From the NCBI RefSeq assembly GCF_900302495.1, contig NZ_OMKW01000004.1:186001-250000 (forward strand): a stretch of 64,000 bases of DNA, read 5' to 3'. The notes below the pieces were generated by a model. It saw only the letters and a program-made list of their open reading frames with translations. It was not told the DNA's origin and did no database searches. Positions within the stretch are counted from its first letter, which is position 1; the number at the start of each line of letters is the position of its first letter. Positions 8,292 to 18,228 of the stretch are shown here, piece by piece. The DNA is from Pontivivens insulae (lineage in GTDB: Bacteria > Pseudomonadota > Alphaproteobacteria > Rhodobacterales > Rhodobacteraceae). The translations under genes were made by a program, and so were the position numbers.

Positions 8292-8529
8292 CCGGTCTCC
8301 TCCTGCGTGAAAGAGTGCGGGGGGAGTTGTGCCGAGGCTGAGAGTTATCTGGGTTGGGCTTTTATAGGCCCAAGGGCTCCTCTGGGACCGATGGTGTGCG
8401 GTACTACGACGCCACCGGATTGAGGCGAGGGCTGCTGCGCTGACCGTGCAACGCCCCGGCTGTGTGCCGATGGCGCAGGTTGAGGGCGTCATCTGATTGG
8501 CGCAACTGGCGAGGCATAGGAGAGAGCAC

Positions 8530-9370
8530 TAGGGCGGGGCCGGTGTGCAGGTCGTCTTGGTTGAGGTTTCGGATCGTGACGCTCTGCTTTCGGCGGGTGT
8601 TTGGTGCGCTCGGGCCATGAGTTTGGTGTTCATCTGGAGTGGTGGTGCAGAGGCTCACGACGTTGAAGGAGCGCTCGCCGGGGCGTTGCGAACGCGCGGC
8701 GTGCCAGGCGGGTCTCGGATCAGGTGCGGGTGTAAGTGCGGTTCAGCGGCGCAATAGACGGGCAGCCCGGGACCGCGGCTTGGCGTTTGGATGGGTGGTG
8801 CTGAACACTCTATGCCCAGAACCGAAAGAAGGTGCGGCCTCTTGACGTGTCGTCGAAATGCGCCGCCGGGGGCAGGATGAAGGCGCTCCTCTACTCATAG
8901 CAGTTGCACGCTTGCGGCTCGCATGGGCAAGGCGCGGGAGCGGCCCCGGATCAGGTCCGGGGCGGGCGCTGGTTAGGAGCGGAACGGGAGGGCCGCGCCC
9001 GACCTCGGGTGGGCGTTTGGTCGGGTGGTTCGGGGCACTTTATCTCTCAAGCCCGAATGATGGTTCCGGTGTTTGAGGCGTTGCAAAAGCGCCGTTCCCG
9101 GGGGAGGGTTCGAGCCGTCTTGGAAACGTGCCAGTGGCACGTTTCAGGTGAGAACGCGCGCAGCGCCGGACGGGCGCTGGATCACGTCCGGGACAGTTGC
9201 TGATATATGTCGAAACCGTAGGGCCGCGCCCGACCTTGGGTGGGCGTTCGGAACATCTGGGCGGAGCACTTTATTTCTCAAGCCCGAATGACGGATCCGG
9301 TGTTTGAGGCGTTGCAAAAGCGCCCTCCCGGGGGGAGGTCGGGCGCTGCCCGGATGCTGGTCGCATTCGG
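8530..9370. repeat. Degenerate ~231-bp tandem repeat array in a gene-poor stretch
   Basis: From 8292 to 9371 I find no convincing gene. Instead related units begin at about 8761, 8991 and 9222, giving a period of about 231 bases. The clearest shared blocks are at 8991-9108 and 9222-9338: a GGCCGCGCCCGACC start, CACTTTAT, AAGCCCGAATGA and GAGGCGTTGCAAAAGCGCC. The 8761 unit is more diverged, and traces (GGGGCGTTGCGAACGC at about 8680) suggest an older unit from about 8530. Small GTG/ATG frames here are GC-biased noise without ribosome sites. Confidence 0.7.
9123..9145. repeat. Perfect 10-bp inverted repeat inside the tandem array
   Basis: GAAACGTGCC at 9123-9132 and GGCACGTTTC at 9136-9145 separated by AGT, within the middle 231-bp unit. 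It can form a perfect hairpin. No T-run follows, so it is not a standard terminator. A second short hairpin (CAGCGCC/GGCGCTG) lies at about 9161-9180. Confidence 0.6.
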
Positions 9371-9371
9371 G

Positions 9372-10295
9372 CTATTGGTTCGGACGACCCGGATCATTTG
9401 CGATTAGTCTGGTGTCGGAATGATCAGTTTGCTTGTGTATTGCGCGATGACAGGGCGCACACAAAACGAGAAAGTCTTTCAGATCCACTTCCCGCTCTTC
9501 GCCCTCGCCGAGTGCGGAATAGGGGAGCAAGTGATGAACATCGAGTCCCGAGGCCCAACGCTCCCTATGTTCTTCGGCGACATGCCAACCACATGCTTCG
9601 CAACGATATCCCCGCTCATTTAGTATGACCCTACGGTCTACCCGTCCCTCATAGGAAATGCTTTTCTTGGCTACCCGGGACTCAGTTCCATGTGGCGCGG
9701 TATCAGGAAGCCGGTGAGCGTCCATGTCTTCGACATAGTCATAGATGCGTTGCCGAAGCGCATCGGCGATAGGCCGACTTTCCAGATTAGACCGATACCA
9801 GTTCGACGAGGAGTTAAGGCCGTGAAAGATGTTCCGTTGTCCCATGCCAACCTTTCCCTTTGTCAAAGCGGACGGGATGGTGAAGTGTCTCTCATTCTCT
9901 GGAATCAAAACGGCTTTTCGGGACTGGGCTTGGTAGTTTGCCGAGTGGCCTAACTCACTCGTCAGTTCAGGATGCTCTTGAGGCGATCGGAATACCCGGG
10001 CATCGTCGTAGAACCCCACGATGACCATCTCGCTACCGTTCTTAGGCCGAGCACACCAGATGACGAGTACACCATCTATATAGTCCGCTGACGAAGTCGC
10101 GCCGAGATTTCCGATGTCGATAGATTGATCGCGGTTCGGGATGTGTCCCATGAAGCCGGTTGGCCAAGGCCACATATTCAATGCGACCATGTCCACGCCG
10201 TGCTTCAATGGGTAGCTTTGAGACGTATAGAATGGCTCATCAAGACTGCGATAGGTCGCGCGCCAAGATGGGCGGCATAGGAGAACTGGTTTCAT
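9372..10295 (-). CDS. HNH endonuclease with an unrecognised N-terminal domain
   Basis: 307 residues. The C-terminal part (about 220-290) is an HNH nuclease of the McrA type: zinc cysteines C232-x2-C235 and C279-x2-C282 bracket the catalytic DVHHLLPYS (His254-His255), ending CHRAIH. Residues 1-190 form a separate domain with aromatic-rich motifs (VIVGFYDDARVFR at 91-103, KVGMGQRNIFHG at 148-159) that I cannot assign. The layout resembles modification-dependent or other restriction endonucleases, with a reader domain in front of the nuclease. Base composition is visibly lower in GC and codon use less biased than in neighbours, suggesting transfer. It lies alone next to the repeat array; no methyltransferase or helicase partner is visible. 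Confidence 0.82.
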   Translation of the reverse strand: MKPVLLCRPSWRATYRSLDEPFYTSQSYPLKHGVDMVALNMWPWPTGFMGHIPNRDQSIDIGNLGATSSADYIDGVLVIWCARPKNGSEMVIVGFYDDARVFRSPQEHPELTSELGHSANYQAQSRKAVLIPENERHFTIPSALTKGKVGMGQRNIFHGLNSSSNWYRSNLESRPIADALRQRIYDYVEDMDAHRLPDTAPHGTESRVAKKSISYEGRVDRRVILNERGYRCEACGWHVAEEHRERWASGLDVHHLLPYSALGEGEEREVDLKDFLVLCAPCHRAIHKQTDHSDTRLIANDPGRPNQ

Positions 10296-10331
10296 TCACT
10301 TCAACCTATGCCAACTCCATACATTAGCCAC

Positions 10332-11987
<1,656 letters not shown>

Positions 11988-12131
11988 GGGAATGCTCCGC
12001 GCAAGGGGACTGTCTGATTTGGGGGCAGATGTAAGGTTTTTGTGGCGGGGGGGCAATCGGCCAGAGGGGCATGTGTGCACTCTGGCAGGACCTGGTGCTC
12101 ACGCCGGGCCTGTGTGCAAAGCGCGTCTGGC

Positions 12132-13712
12132 CTAGCCCTTTTGGAGGTAGTCGAAGGGGATGGTCAGCGTGTGGTGCACGCCTGACGTGGCCCAATCGGA
12201 TTTAAGACGACCGCGCATCTGCGCGTTGACCGTCATTTCGATCAGTTTGGATCCGAAGCCCTTTGCCGTCGGCGCAGCCGCAACGGGCGGGCCGCCGTTT
12301 TCACCCCACTGGAAGGTCAACACCTCGGCCCCGTCATCATCCGAGAGAGCCCAGGTGACATCCAATTTGCCCTCCGATGCTGACAAAGCACCGTATTTTG
12401 CCGCGTTGGTTGCCAGTTCATGCAGCACGAGCGCGAGGCTCGAAGCCGTGCCCGGTTCGAGGGGGAGGGCGGGGCCTGCAAGCGTCACCGCATCTGCGCC
12501 GCGCATATGCGGCTCCAGAAGCGCTGCTGTCAGCGTCTGGAGCGTGACTTGCGACGTCTCAAGCTGTTCACCCGATATGGCCGGTTGGATCAGCGCATGG
12601 GCGGCGGAGAGAGCCTGAACACGACCGCGCAGTGCGGTAGCCATATCATCGGGTGTTGTGCTGTTGCGCGCGGTCATGGAGATCATGCCAGATACAACGG
12701 CGAACAGATTTTTTACGCGGTGGTTGAGCTCATGCGCGAGGAGCTTTTCCCGCTCTGCCGCTTCCTTTTGCGCGGTAATGTCGCGCACGGTGCCGATCAG
12801 ACGGACTGGAATACCGTTTTCAAAGCTTGCCTGCCCCATCGCGTGCATCCAACGCATCTCACCACTGTCGGGGCGGTAAATGCGCATCTCAATGTCATGC
12901 TGCCCAGTTCCATCCGGGTCGAGAGAGGCGGCAACGTCCGCCTCCCACATCTGGAGGTCATCTGCGTGGATGGATTGCTGGACGGCTGCAAAGACATCCG
13001 CAACATCAGTCGCCACACCCCAGATTGCGTAGAGCTCTTGGTCCCATCGCGTCTGCTGGGTGCGCGGATCGAAATCATATGTTCCAACTTGTCCGGCATG
13101 TAGCGCGAGGCGGAACCTTTCCTCTGCCGCGGTGGCCCGTTCGGCGAGATCGGCGTTGCGTACGACCTCGTCGCGCAGCTTGATTTCCGTCTCGATCCCG
13201 GCGGCGATATCGGTAAGGGTCGCAAGCTCCGCCTCCGTCCAATCGCGCGGCTCTGACTGGATGGCGCAGAACGATCCCAATACCTGGCCGTCAGGGGCGT
13301 GCAGTGGCACGCCAAGATAAGCAATCACGCCAAGATCACGGATGGCCAGATTGTCCTGCACCAACGGATCCTCGCGGGCATCGTGCACGGTCAACGGGGC
13401 GTCGGAAGTAACGACATGCTGGCAGAAGGAATGGGTAAGCGGTGTCTCGCGTGCGGTCGCCGTAGGTTCTGGCAGGCCGGTTTGCGCCTTGAAAAACTGT
13501 CGCTGCCCATCGACGAGCGAGACGAGACCGACGGGCGTTCCCAGAAGCCGCGTCGCAAGGCGAACTGCGCGATCGAATGCCTCTTCCGGTGGGGAGTCCA
13601 TCAACTGCGTTTTGGAGAGGGACGCCAATCGCGCAGCACCGTCCAAGCGGACGCGATGCTGAGAATAAGACGTGTTAACAGTGGATTGGCGTGATTCCAT
13701 AGTGGACGTCAC
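12132..13712 (-). CDS. GAF-PAS sensor histidine kinase of the HWE/HisKA_2 type
   Basis: 526-residue soluble sensor kinase with no signal peptide or membrane helix. Order: GAF domain (about 45-180), PAS with PAC (about 200-315, RLIGTVRDITAQKEAAE), then the dimerisation helix with phospho-acceptor His331 (LAHELNHRVKNLFAVV) and an HWE/HisKA_2 ATPase with N-box LVLHELATNAAKYGAL and a glycine loop KGFGSKLIEM. These kinases often feed single-domain receivers or PhyR of the general stress response. No response regulator lies beside it, so the partner is unknown. Divergent from the MOSC gene. Confidence 0.9.
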   Translation of the reverse strand: MTSTMESRQSTVNTSYSQHRVRLDGAARLASLSKTQLMDSPPEEAFDRAVRLATRLLGTPVGLVSLVDGQRQFFKAQTGLPEPTATARETPLTHSFCQHVVTSDAPLTVHDAREDPLVQDNLAIRDLGVIAYLGVPLHAPDGQVLGSFCAIQSEPRDWTEAELATLTDIAAGIETEIKLRDEVVRNADLAERATAAEERFRLALHAGQVGTYDFDPRTQQTRWDQELYAIWGVATDVADVFAAVQQSIHADDLQMWEADVAASLDPDGTGQHDIEMRIYRPDSGEMRWMHAMGQASFENGIPVRLIGTVRDITAQKEAAEREKLLAHELNHRVKNLFAVVSGMISMTARNSTTPDDMATALRGRVQALSAAHALIQPAISGEQLETSQVTLQTLTAALLEPHMRGADAVTLAGPALPLEPGTASSLALVLHELATNAAKYGALSASEGKLDVTWALSDDDGAEVLTFQWGENGGPPVAAAPTAKGFGSKLIEMTVNAQMRGRLKSDWATSGVHHTLTIPFDYLQKG

Positions 13713-13849
13713 TTATCATACATTTGTGTCAGGTATCCTCAAAAGTGCAGTAGGTAGTTAAATTGAAATGAATTTCGCGAAAGCGGTGTATTGCCATTTC
13801 GTCCCTTGCGGCCGGACAGCCCGGCTGCATGCCAGAACAGGAAGATGAC

Positions 13850-14344
13850 ATGAGCCGTCTTGCCGAGCTTACTTCAACATTTCCGAGGACAGGTCGCATT
13901 GAGTGGATCGGCTTACGGGGGCATCGGAAGTCCGAAATGTCGGTCGCTCTTGAGGCTGAGGTCACGTTGGCTGGGCTGGCCGGCGATCATGCCCGGCCCG
14001 GCAAGCGTGCGCTGACGTTGATCCAGTCAGAACATCTTGGCGTGATCGCGGCATTGAGCGGGTTGGAACGGCTTGGGCCAGAGATCCTGCGCCGGAATGT
14101 CGTGGTGTCCAGCATCAATCTGACTGCGTTGAAGGGGTGCGAATTGCGGCTGGGGACGGCGACGATCCGTCTGACCACCGTATGCGCCCCGTGCAGTCGC
14201 ATGGAAACGGCATTGGGTGAGGGCGGATATAACGCGATGCGCGGCCATGGCGGCTATTGCGCGGAGGTGTTGGTGCCGGGTCGTATCGCGATTGGCGATG
14301 CGCTTGATCCGGTGGTGGACGATCAGGACTTGGCAAAGCTGTGA
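13850..14344 (+). CDS. MOSC domain protein
   Basis: 164 residues forming a single MOSC domain, the fold at the C-terminus of molybdenum-cofactor sulfurases and in small stand-alone proteins such as YiiM that carry sulfur to metal centres or detoxify N-hydroxylated compounds. The conserved parts visible are GLAGDHARPGKRALTLIQ, LRRNVVVSSINL and the cysteine segment TVCAPCSRME. Start 13850 is preferred over 13829 because CAGGAAG is correctly spaced there. The secreted-protein gene follows 63 bases downstream on the same strand. Confidence 0.88.
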   Translation: MSRLAELTSTFPRTGRIEWIGLRGHRKSEMSVALEAEVTLAGLAGDHARPGKRALTLIQSEHLGVIAALSGLERLGPEILRRNVVVSSINLTALKGCELRLGTATIRLTTVCAPCSRMETALGEGGYNAMRGHGGYCAEVLVPGRIAIGDALDPVVDDQDLAKL

Positions 14345-14407
14345 TGCATTTGCATTTTTGGCCGCGCACCGGACAGGTCGGTGCCGAAGTTCAAAGGACC
14401 ACGCCCC

Positions 14408-14926
14408 ATGCCCCGCCTCCCGCTTTTCCTGACCGTCTTTCTGATCTGTTCGCCGGCAGCCTTTGCCGACGGTCATCTGACCTCTGACCGAGAGGTGGGC
14501 TGTCTGGATGTGGTTGCCATCACATCGGACATGACACCGCCGGATTTGATGAATGGAGTTTATGCCTGTGTGGCTGAGGACGATTACGACCGCGCAATCG
14601 GGCTGTTTTTCACATCGCTGGCGCGCGCTCGTTTCGATGAGGAGCGGGTGGTGGATGAAAGCGCCCATGCTGCGCTGAGCGCGCTGCAGGGGACGGTGCG
14701 CAGCGCGCTCGACAGTGATCAGCAGGGGGCGTTGATGGCGTCTTATTCTGCCGCGCGGTCTGACCTCGCGACAGCCTGTGCTCCGATTGTCGCACTGGGG
14801 GTGCCTGCGCACGATCCGGCGTGGATGCTGGCCCATGGCGAGGCGCCCGAGCTGGGTCTGGTCGCGGATTTCGATGCTGACGCGGCGTGGGACATGGGCC
14901 TGCAGTTTCTCGTTTGCCCGCGTTGA
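14408..14926 (+). CDS. Secreted protein of unknown function
   Basis: 172 residues. A signal peptide ([20 protein letters not shown], then DG) leads a mature protein with a TPR-like helical look in the middle ([22 protein letters not shown]) and four spread cysteines that could pair as disulfides. AAAGGA about nine bases before 14408 supports this start over 14381. I do not recognise the family. It lies 64 bases before the nadD start and probably in one transcript with it. Confidence 0.75.
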   Translation: MPRLPLFLTVFLICSPAAFADGHLTSDREVGCLDVVAITSDMTPPDLMNGVYACVAEDDYDRAIGLFFTSLARARFDEERVVDESAHAALSALQGTVRSALDSDQQGALMASYSAARSDLATACAPIVALGVPAHDPAWMLAHGEAPELGLVADFDADAAWDMGLQFLVCPR

Positions 14927-14990
14927 ACGGTTGACAGGTCAGGGCGCAGTTTCGACAAGGGCTGACGCGCCGTTCCGGGGGAGGTCTCGC

Positions 14991-15590
14991 TTGCGCCAGT
15001 TGCCACATGCCACACCCGGCTTGCGTGTCGGTCTGTTGGGCGGGTCTTTTGATCCGGCCCATACGGGACATGTGCACATCACGCATGAGGCCCTGCGACG
15101 GTTTGGGTTGGACCGCGTATGGTGGCTCGTAAGCCCCGGCAATCCGCTGAAGGCTGACGCCCCCGCAGCGCTGGAGCGCCGTTTGGCGGCGGCGCGGGCG
15201 ATCATGCAGCATCCGCGGGTCGAGGTCACGGATGTCGAGGCGCGCCTTGGGACGCGTTACACCGCTCAGACCCTCCAACGGTTGTCGGTGCTTTATCCCG
15301 GCGTTCGGTTTGTGTGGCTGATGGGGGCCGATAACCTCGCGACCTTCCACAAGTGGCAGAATTGGCGGGGGATCATGCGCTCGGTTCCGGTGGGCGTGCT
15401 GGCGCGACCGGGGGAACAGGTGCGCGCGGGGCTGTCCCCGGCGGCCAAGGCCTTTGCCCATGCGCGTATCGAGGACAATCAGGCCGCGGGCCTCGCCATG
15501 ATGGATGCGCCGGCCTGGGTCATGCGCACCGGACCGACGGTCGATCAAAGCTCGACCGCAATCCGGGCCAGTGGGGCGTGGCAGCGCTAG
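14991..15590 (+). CDS. nadD: Nicotinate-nucleotide adenylyltransferase
   Basis: 199 residues. Transfers AMP to nicotinate mononucleotide to make deamido-NAD in NAD synthesis. The nucleotidyltransferase motif [11 protein letters not shown] lies at about 17-27 and the second signature SSTAIR near the end. I take the TTG at 14991 as start: it follows GGGGGAGG at ideal spacing, and the resulting N-terminus ([18 protein letters not shown]) matches the family. The frame is open further upstream but overlaps the preceding gene. Its stop overlaps the convergent cupin gene stop by four bases. Confidence 0.93.
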   Translation: MRQLPHATPGLRVGLLGGSFDPAHTGHVHITHEALRRFGLDRVWWLVSPGNPLKADAPAALERRLAAARAIMQHPRVEVTDVEARLGTRYTAQTLQRLSVLYPGVRFVWLMGADNLATFHKWQNWRGIMRSVPVGVLARPGEQVRAGLSPAAKAFAHARIEDNQAAGLAMMDAPAWVMRTGPTVDQSSTAIRASGAWQR

Positions 15591-15997
15591 GCCGGTTGAC
15601 GGCCGTAGTCGGCGTCAGAGACGTGTTCTTCCCAATCCGTACTTTCCCCGTCGCGCTCTTCCTGCATGGCGATATGGGTCATTGAGGTGTCGGGGCCTGC
15701 GCCGTGCCAATGGCGAATGCCGGGGGCGATATAGACTGTGTCACCGGGGCGGATCACCTGCGGTGCTTCCCCCTCTAACGCGACGAGGCCCTGACCGGCA
15801 GTGACGTAAAGCGTCTGACCCAGCGGATGCGTGTGCCAGGCTGTGCGCGCGCCGGGCGTAAAGGTGACGCTCAACGTGCGCAGTGCTGCCGGGGCAGGCG
15901 TCTCGATGATCGGGGTCATCCAGACCTGTCCGGTGAACCATTTCTCTGGTGCGGACCGGGTCGGTCGGTCGCCGTTGCGGTGGATCGTAAGGCTCAT
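15587..15997 (-). CDS. Cupin domain protein
   Basis: 136 residues, one conserved-barrel cupin. The metal-binding pattern is visible as [19 protein letters not shown] followed by [16 protein letters not shown], with histidines suited to Fe or Mn. This subgroup includes carboxymuconolactone-decarboxylase-associated and hydroxynitrile-lyase-like cupins; the reaction is not known here. Start 15997 (MSLTIHR) is preferred; the longer frame to 16075 runs through the intergenic repeat at 16021. Confidence 0.85.
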   Translation of the reverse strand: MSLTIHRNGDRPTRSAPEKWFTGQVWMTPIIETPAPAALRTLSVTFTPGARTAWHTHPLGQTLYVTAGQGLVALEGEAPQVIRPGDTVYIAPGIRHWHGAGPDTSMTHIAMQEERDGESTDWEEHVSDADYGRQPA

Positions 15998-16020
15998 CAA
16001 ACGCTCTTTCATCTGTCTGG

Positions 16021-16040
16021 AAAATATCCCCGCCGGAGGC
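16021..16040. repeat. Rhodobacteraceae-type intergenic repeat, copy 1
   Basis: AAAATATCCCCGCCGGAGGC, almost identical to copies at 56055 and 61407. It lies between the cupin start and the TerB-like gene end. Its core CCGCCGGAGG is partly self-complementary. Confidence 0.65.
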
Positions 16041-16055
16041 ATCCGGCCTTCGCCC

Positions 16056-16475
16056 TTACTTGGGAAGGCGGGCATGGCGGGCGCGGGCGCCCCGCTCGAT
16101 CGCGGCAGAGGTCAGGCGATCGACATTCAGATCGTGGCGCAGAATCTCGAGCAGGCGCAGCTCCTCCATCTGGATGTCGCCATCGGCGGCGGCGACATCG
16201 CAGGCGAGCGCGTAGGCGGTTTCATTCAGCGTACCGGGCAGGCTTTCCCCGACGAGGCCGACAAGCGCGTCGATGCCATCTTCATCCTCGAAGAGATCGA
16301 AGACGATCTGGGCGACGGTGGGGACATGGGCGGGGTCATAGCCGTCGAATACCGGCAGGACCGAAATCATGCGGGAGATGCTGTCCATCTCCACATCCTC
16401 CAGCGTGCCATCGGCGGCAGAGGTTGCGATCATCGTTGCGACGAGCGCGTCTTGTGGCGTCAGTTGGGCGGACAT
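16056..16475 (-). CDS. TerB-like helical protein
   Basis: 139 residues, all-helical and acidic, resembling the TerB/tellurite-resistance domain: paired motifs VATMIATSAADGTLEDVEMDSI and CDVAAADGDIQMEELRLLEIL, each with metal-binding-type acidic clusters. Solitary TerB-like proteins of this kind occur widely outside tellurite operons, and no other ter genes are present here, so no resistance role is implied. Start 16475 follows GAGGAG. Divergent from lysS. Confidence 0.82.
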   Translation of the reverse strand: MSAQLTPQDALVATMIATSAADGTLEDVEMDSISRMISVLPVFDGYDPAHVPTVAQIVFDLFEDEDGIDALVGLVGESLPGTLNETAYALACDVAAADGDIQMEELRLLEILRHDLNVDRLTSAAIERGARARHARLPK

Positions 16476-16568
16476 TGGGTCTCTCCTCATACTCGGTTGG
16501 TCCCGATATATTGACGCGGGCCAGAGCGCTCAATAGGTGTGCGCGCATTCTCAACCGGAGACCTGACG

Positions 16569-18155
16569 ATGACTGACATGCGCGACGAGGCAATGACCGC
16601 AAAAGCCTGGCCTTTCGAGGAGGCGCGCAAGCTCGTCAAACGGTTTGAGAAGCGGCCGCCCGCGAAGGGATATGCGCTGTTCGAGACGGGCTATGGTCCA
16701 TCCGGCCTGCCCCATATCGGCACGTTCGGAGAGGTCGCGCGGACCACGATGGTGCGCAATGCGTTCGAGATGATCTCTGACATTCCCACCAAGCTGATCT
16801 GCTTTTCCGACGACATGGATGGGCTGCGTAAAGTTCCCACCAATGTACCGAACGGAGAGATGCTGGCGCAGGACCTGAACCTGCCTCTGACGCGGGTGCG
16901 TGATCCGTTTGGCACGCATGACAGCTTTGGCGCGCACAACAATGCGCGGCTGATGGCGTTCCTCGATTCCTATGGGTTCGAGTATGAGTTCGCCTCGTCC
17001 ACCGACTATTACCTTTCTGGCAAGTTTGATGAGATGTTGCTGCGGGCCTTGGACCGCTTCGACAAGATCCTCGACATCATGTTGCCGACATTGGGTGAAG
17101 AGCGGCGCGCGACTTATTCACCCTTCCTGCCCGTCAGCCCGAAGACGGGCCATGTGCTTCAGGTGCCGACGCTGGAGCGCAATGTCGAAAAAGGCACGAT
17201 TGTCTATCAGGAGCCGGACGGGGAGAAGGTCGAGATCCCGGTCACGGGCGGCCATGTCAAAATGCAGTGGAAACCTGATTGGGCGATGCGTTGGGCCGCG
17301 CTTGGCGTGGATTACGAGATGTCGGGCAAGGATCTGATCGACAGCGTCACCCAGGCCAGCAAGATTTGCCGTGCGCTGGGCGAGCCGGTGCCGGAGACGC
17401 TGACCTATGAGCTGTTCCTCGACAAAGAGGGGCAGAAAATCTCCAAGTCCAAGGGCAATGGTTTGAGCATGGAAGACTGGTTGACCTATGCGTCGCCGGA
17501 GTCGCTTTCGATGTTCATGTATCAAAAGCCCAAGACAGCGAAGCGTCTGCATTTTGATGTGATCCCCAAGGCCGAGGATGAGTACCACCAGCACCTGCGC
17601 GCCTATCCCGAGCAGGAGGCCAAGGCCAAGCTGGGCAATCCGGCCTTCCACATCCATGGCGCGGACGATGTGCCGGGCAGTGATATGGAGATCAGCTTTT
17701 CCATGCTGCTCAACCTCGCCAGTGCTGCGAGCGCCGAGGACAAGGACGTGCTGTGGGGCTTCATCCGCAAATATGCGCCAGACGCCACGGCGGACAGCCA
17801 CCCCGGCCTTGATGCCGCGGCGGGCCATGCTGTGCGTTACTTCCAGGATTTCGTGAAGCCTGCGAAAGTCTATCGCGCGCCGACCGAGCAGGAGCGTGCC
17901 GCTCTGGCCGACCTGCGCGACCGGCTTGCCGCTTGGGACGGAGCAGTTGAGGCCGAGGCTTTGCAATCGGAAGTGTTTGCTGTCGGAAAGGCCCATGGGT
18001 TTGAGCCGCTGCGGGCGTGGTTCTCTGCCATTTATGAGGTGCTTCTTGGCGCAAGTCAGGGTCCGCGCTTTGGCGGGTTTGTGGCGCTCTATGGCCTCAC
18101 CGAAACGGTTGCATTGATTGACAGCGCCCTTGCAGGCGACTTCGTCGCAGGCTGA
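16569..18155 (+). CDS. lysS: Lysyl-tRNA synthetase, class I
   Basis: 528 residues. Charges tRNA-Lys. It is the class I enzyme with a Rossmann catalytic domain, normal in archaea and Alphaproteobacteria, and not the class II LysS of most bacteria. The HIGH-type motif is HIGTF (about 49-53) and the KMSKS loop is KISKSKGNG (about 289-297). Start 16569 after CCGGAGA; the upstream frame start at 16539 lacks a ribosome site. The gene stands alone between a divergent TerB-like gene and the hybrid kinase. Confidence 0.96.
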   Translation: MTDMRDEAMTAKAWPFEEARKLVKRFEKRPPAKGYALFETGYGPSGLPHIGTFGEVARTTMVRNAFEMISDIPTKLICFSDDMDGLRKVPTNVPNGEMLAQDLNLPLTRVRDPFGTHDSFGAHNNARLMAFLDSYGFEYEFASSTDYYLSGKFDEMLLRALDRFDKILDIMLPTLGEERRATYSPFLPVSPKTGHVLQVPTLERNVEKGTIVYQEPDGEKVEIPVTGGHVKMQWKPDWAMRWAALGVDYEMSGKDLIDSVTQASKICRALGEPVPETLTYELFLDKEGQKISKSKGNGLSMEDWLTYASPESLSMFMYQKPKTAKRLHFDVIPKAEDEYHQHLRAYPEQEAKAKLGNPAFHIHGADDVPGSDMEISFSMLLNLASAASAEDKDVLWGFIRKYAPDATADSHPGLDAAAGHAVRYFQDFVKPAKVYRAPTEQERAALADLRDRLAAWDGAVEAEALQSEVFAVGKAHGFEPLRAWFSAIYEVLLGASQGPRFGGFVALYGLTETVALIDSALAGDFVAG

Positions 18156-18228
18156 GCAGGAGCCCACGCTTTACGCAAGCGCTTTCATTCCCTAAGACGG
18201 AATGGGGGCGCATCTGTCGAGGTGGGTC

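Noticed and set aside
8290-9371. Several 60-100-codon frames in the repeat stretch
   Set aside because: They run through repeat units in different frames, lack ribosome sites and show no shared protein between units.
16056-16475. Tellurite-resistance operon
   Set aside because: Only a TerB-like domain protein is present; no terA, terC, terD or terZ lies nearby.
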